Source: Natronosalvus sp042663485 (lineage in GTDB: Archaea; Halobacteriota; Halobacteria; Halobacteriales; Natrialbaceae). Taken from it: a DNA stretch of 64,000 nucleotides. Positions 62,465 through 64,000 of the stretch are shown here, one piece after another; position 1 is the stretch's first letter, and every line of letters starts with the position of its first letter. The position numbers and the translations under genes were made by a program. The notes below the pieces were generated by a model that made no database searches, was not told where the DNA came from, and saw only the letters and a list, made by a program, of their open reading frames with translations. The stretch is from NCBI GenBank assembly GCA_042663485.1, contig JBHTAF010000003.1, one strand, 5' to 3'.

Positions 62465-63526
62465 ATGACCGAAGGGACAGACACCGCCAGGGCGGCCGAA
62501 CCGGTCTCGAGTCACGACTCCGGCCTGCGATACGGCCTCGAGGTCGCCGGCCTCGCCCTGACGGGGCTGGTGGCCACCGTCATGATTGGCTTCGTCGTCC
62601 TCTACTGGCTTCGAGCGCATCCGCTGGCGGCCGGAGCCTACGAACAGTTCATGATCGCTGGCCAGTGGCTCGACTACTACCTCGGGACGAACGTCTTCAA
62701 GTGGTCGTTCATGTGGCAGTCGATGGCTACGGGCGTCCTGATCGGCGTCGTGGGGCCGCTCATCGGGAGCTTCCTCGTCCACCGGGAGATGGCACTCATC
62801 GGCGAGACGCTCGCACACACGGCCTTCGCCGGCGTTGCCATCGGCTTCGCTGCCGGCTCGCTGGTCGGCTGGGCCGGATCGCCGATGTACGCGGCGCTCG
62901 TCGTCGCGATTCTGGGCGCGCTGGGCGTCCAGTGGCTCTCCGAGCGGACGAACGCCTACGGCGACGTCCCCATTGCGATCATGCTGACGGGCAGTTTCGC
63001 CGTCGGCACCCTGATCGTGAGTTTGGGGCGCGGGCAACGCGGCATCAGCATCGAGGACTACCTCTTCGGCGACCTCTCGATCGTGACGGCCTCGAGCGCC
63101 CGGATGATGGCCGTCCTCAGCGTCGCGGTCGTCGCGGTCGTCGCTTACACCTACAAACAGCTGCTGTTCATCACGTTCGACGAGCAAGCTGCCCGCGTCG
63201 CACGACTCAACGTCACCGCCTACAACACTCTCCTGATCGTGATGACCGCGGTCGTGGTCGTCGGCTCGATGCAGGTGCTGGGCGTCATCCTCGTCGCCGG
63301 AATGCTCGTGATTCCCGTGGCGGCCGCCTCGCAGATCGCCCGCGGGTTCCGGGAGACCGTCGTCCTCTCGGTCCTGTTCGGACAGCTCTCGATCGCCGGT
63401 GGGTTCGTCCTGGCCATCTCGCAGAGGCTCCCCTCCGGCGGGTCGATCATCGTCGTCGCCATCGCCGTCTACCTGCTGACGATCGCCCTCTCGACTCGGT
63501 CGTTCACGGCGATTTCGACCCACTAA
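62465..63526 (+). CDS. znuB: Zinc/manganese ABC transporter permease
   Basis: A 353-residue permease with about nine helices. It has the ABC-3 family stretches LVHREMALIGETLAHTAFAGVAIGF and GVILVAGMLVIPVAAASQIA. With the two genes before it, it forms a complete importer of the zinc/manganese class; which metal is preferred cannot be read. The ATG is two bases after the ATPase stop. Confidence 0.92.
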   Translation: MTEGTDTARAAEPVSSHDSGLRYGLEVAGLALTGLVATVMIGFVVLYWLRAHPLAAGAYEQFMIAGQWLDYYLGTNVFKWSFMWQSMATGVLIGVVGPLIGSFLVHREMALIGETLAHTAFAGVAIGFAAGSLVGWAGSPMYAALVVAILGALGVQWLSERTNAYGDVPIAIMLTGSFAVGTLIVSLGRGQRGISIEDYLFGDLSIVTASSARMMAVLSVAVVAVVAYTYKQLLFITFDEQAARVARLNVTAYNTLLIVMTAVVVVGSMQVLGVILVAGMLVIPVAAASQIARGFRETVVLSVLFGQLSIAGGFVLAISQRLPSGGSIIVVAIAVYLLTIALSTRSFTAISTH

Positions 63527-63599
63527 CCCCTTCCGGCGAATCCCACCCGCAGGGAACGGCCCCACGTTTAACTCACCTCCCGAGAAAGAGTACATTCGA

Positions 63600-64000
63600 T
63601 GGGAAGGTTACGCGATCTCTTCGCACCCGAGACCGTCGCCGTCGTCGGCGCGACCGACCGCGAGGGCGCCGTCGGACGGGCGATTCTCGAGAATCTGCAG
63701 GCGGACTTTCGGGGCGACGTCGTCCCCGTCAACCCCAACCGGGAGTCCGTGCTGGGCCTCGAGAGTTACCCGGACGTCGCGAGCGCGCCGCCGGTCGACC
63801 TGTCGGTGATCGTCGTCCCGCCGTCGATCGTCCTCGAAGCGATCGAGGAGAGCGCCGAGGCGGGCGTCGAGAACGTCGTCGTCATCACGGCCGGGTTTGC
63901 CGAGACCGGTGGCGAGGGCGCCGCTCGCGAGCGCGAGTTGCGCGACCTCGCCACGTCGTACGACCTGAATCTGGTCGGCCCCAACAGTCTGGGGATTATG
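63600..64000 (+). CDS. ADP-forming acyl-CoA synthetase (partial)
   Basis: Only the first 133 residues are in the window. The N-terminal CoA-binding domain is clear: VAVVGATDREGAVGRAIL, VVPVNPNR and NVVVITAGFAETG. These proteins make acetate and ATP from acetyl-CoA, ADP and phosphate, or act on other acyl-CoAs. A GTTTAAC box about 30 bp before the ATG gives a near-leaderless start. Confidence 0.88.

Overview
The window is a 64 kb chromosomal segment of a halophilic archaeon (class Halobacteria). The evidence is high GC, strongly acidic predicted proteins, a complex I operon with fused nuoCD, split nuoJ and no nuoEFG, a thermosome, membrane-anchored LonB, DpsA, a halocyanin-type protein with a Tat signal, HalOD1 and HTH_10 proteins, and many genes with a TATA-like box about 25-28 bp before the start codon (leaderless transcripts). 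The gene content fits the Natrialbales, but no species can be named from the sequence alone. No rRNA, tRNA, CRISPR array, integrase or intact insertion sequence was seen.

Layout. 1-10.6 kb: eleven-gene complex I operon (nuoA, B, CD, H, I, J1, J2, K, L, M, N), mostly with overlapping stop and start codons. 10.6-14.2 kb: TrkA-N/DHH phosphoesterase, CBS-ParB-like protein, NUDIX hydrolase and a small membrane protein. 14.3-17.6 kb: beta-oxidation module, with a 3-hydroxyacyl-CoA dehydrogenase/enoyl-CoA hydratase fusion divergent from an acyl-CoA dehydrogenase. 17.6-21.9 kb: Asp/Ser-repeat membrane protein, 32-residue zinc finger, two dehalogenase-like hydrolases, and a winged-helix regulator whose upstream region carries a 15-bp repeat array. 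21.9-26.1 kb: HTH_10 regulator, Zn/Cd/Pb-type P1B ATPase, DUF457-like membrane protein. 26-36 kb: LVIVD beta-propeller, HhH-GPD glycosylase, ATP-grasp/RimB-like fusion, zinc metallopeptidase, M42 peptidase, a candidate structured RNA and an alpha/beta hydrolase. 36-44 kb: gatB, a 35-residue zinc ribbon, histidine kinase, SRPBCC protein, halocyanin-like protein, second M42 peptidase, DUF2332 protein, amidohydrolase. 44-54 kb: thermosome subunit without the GGM tail, HalOD1 protein, DUF62 SAM hydrolase, a SHOCT protein split by an in-frame TAG, nadM, lonB with a CPBP protease, DUF2061 protein, an MGMT-like protein without the active-site Cys, and an M14-like deacylase. 54-59.8 kb: YeeE/YedE pair, tyrS, dpsA, PfkB sugar kinase, YbaK-type editing protein. 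60-64 kb: zinc/manganese-type ABC importer (substrate-binding protein, ATPase, permease) behind a candidate metal-responsive operator, then the start of an ADP-forming acyl-CoA synthetase.

Working together. The segment mixes core energy metabolism (complex I, beta-oxidation, acyl-CoA synthetase), protein quality control (thermosome, LonB, CPBP protease), metal homeostasis (importer, P1B exporter with its regulator, DpsA, halocyanin) and tRNA charging (GatB, TyrRS, editing domain). The items most worth a second look are the TAG-interrupted SHOCT gene, the 15-bp repeat array at 21.2 kb, the candidate RNA at 34.44-34.66 kb, the ATP-grasp/RimB fusion, and the metal-binding lipoprotein with a large inserted domain.
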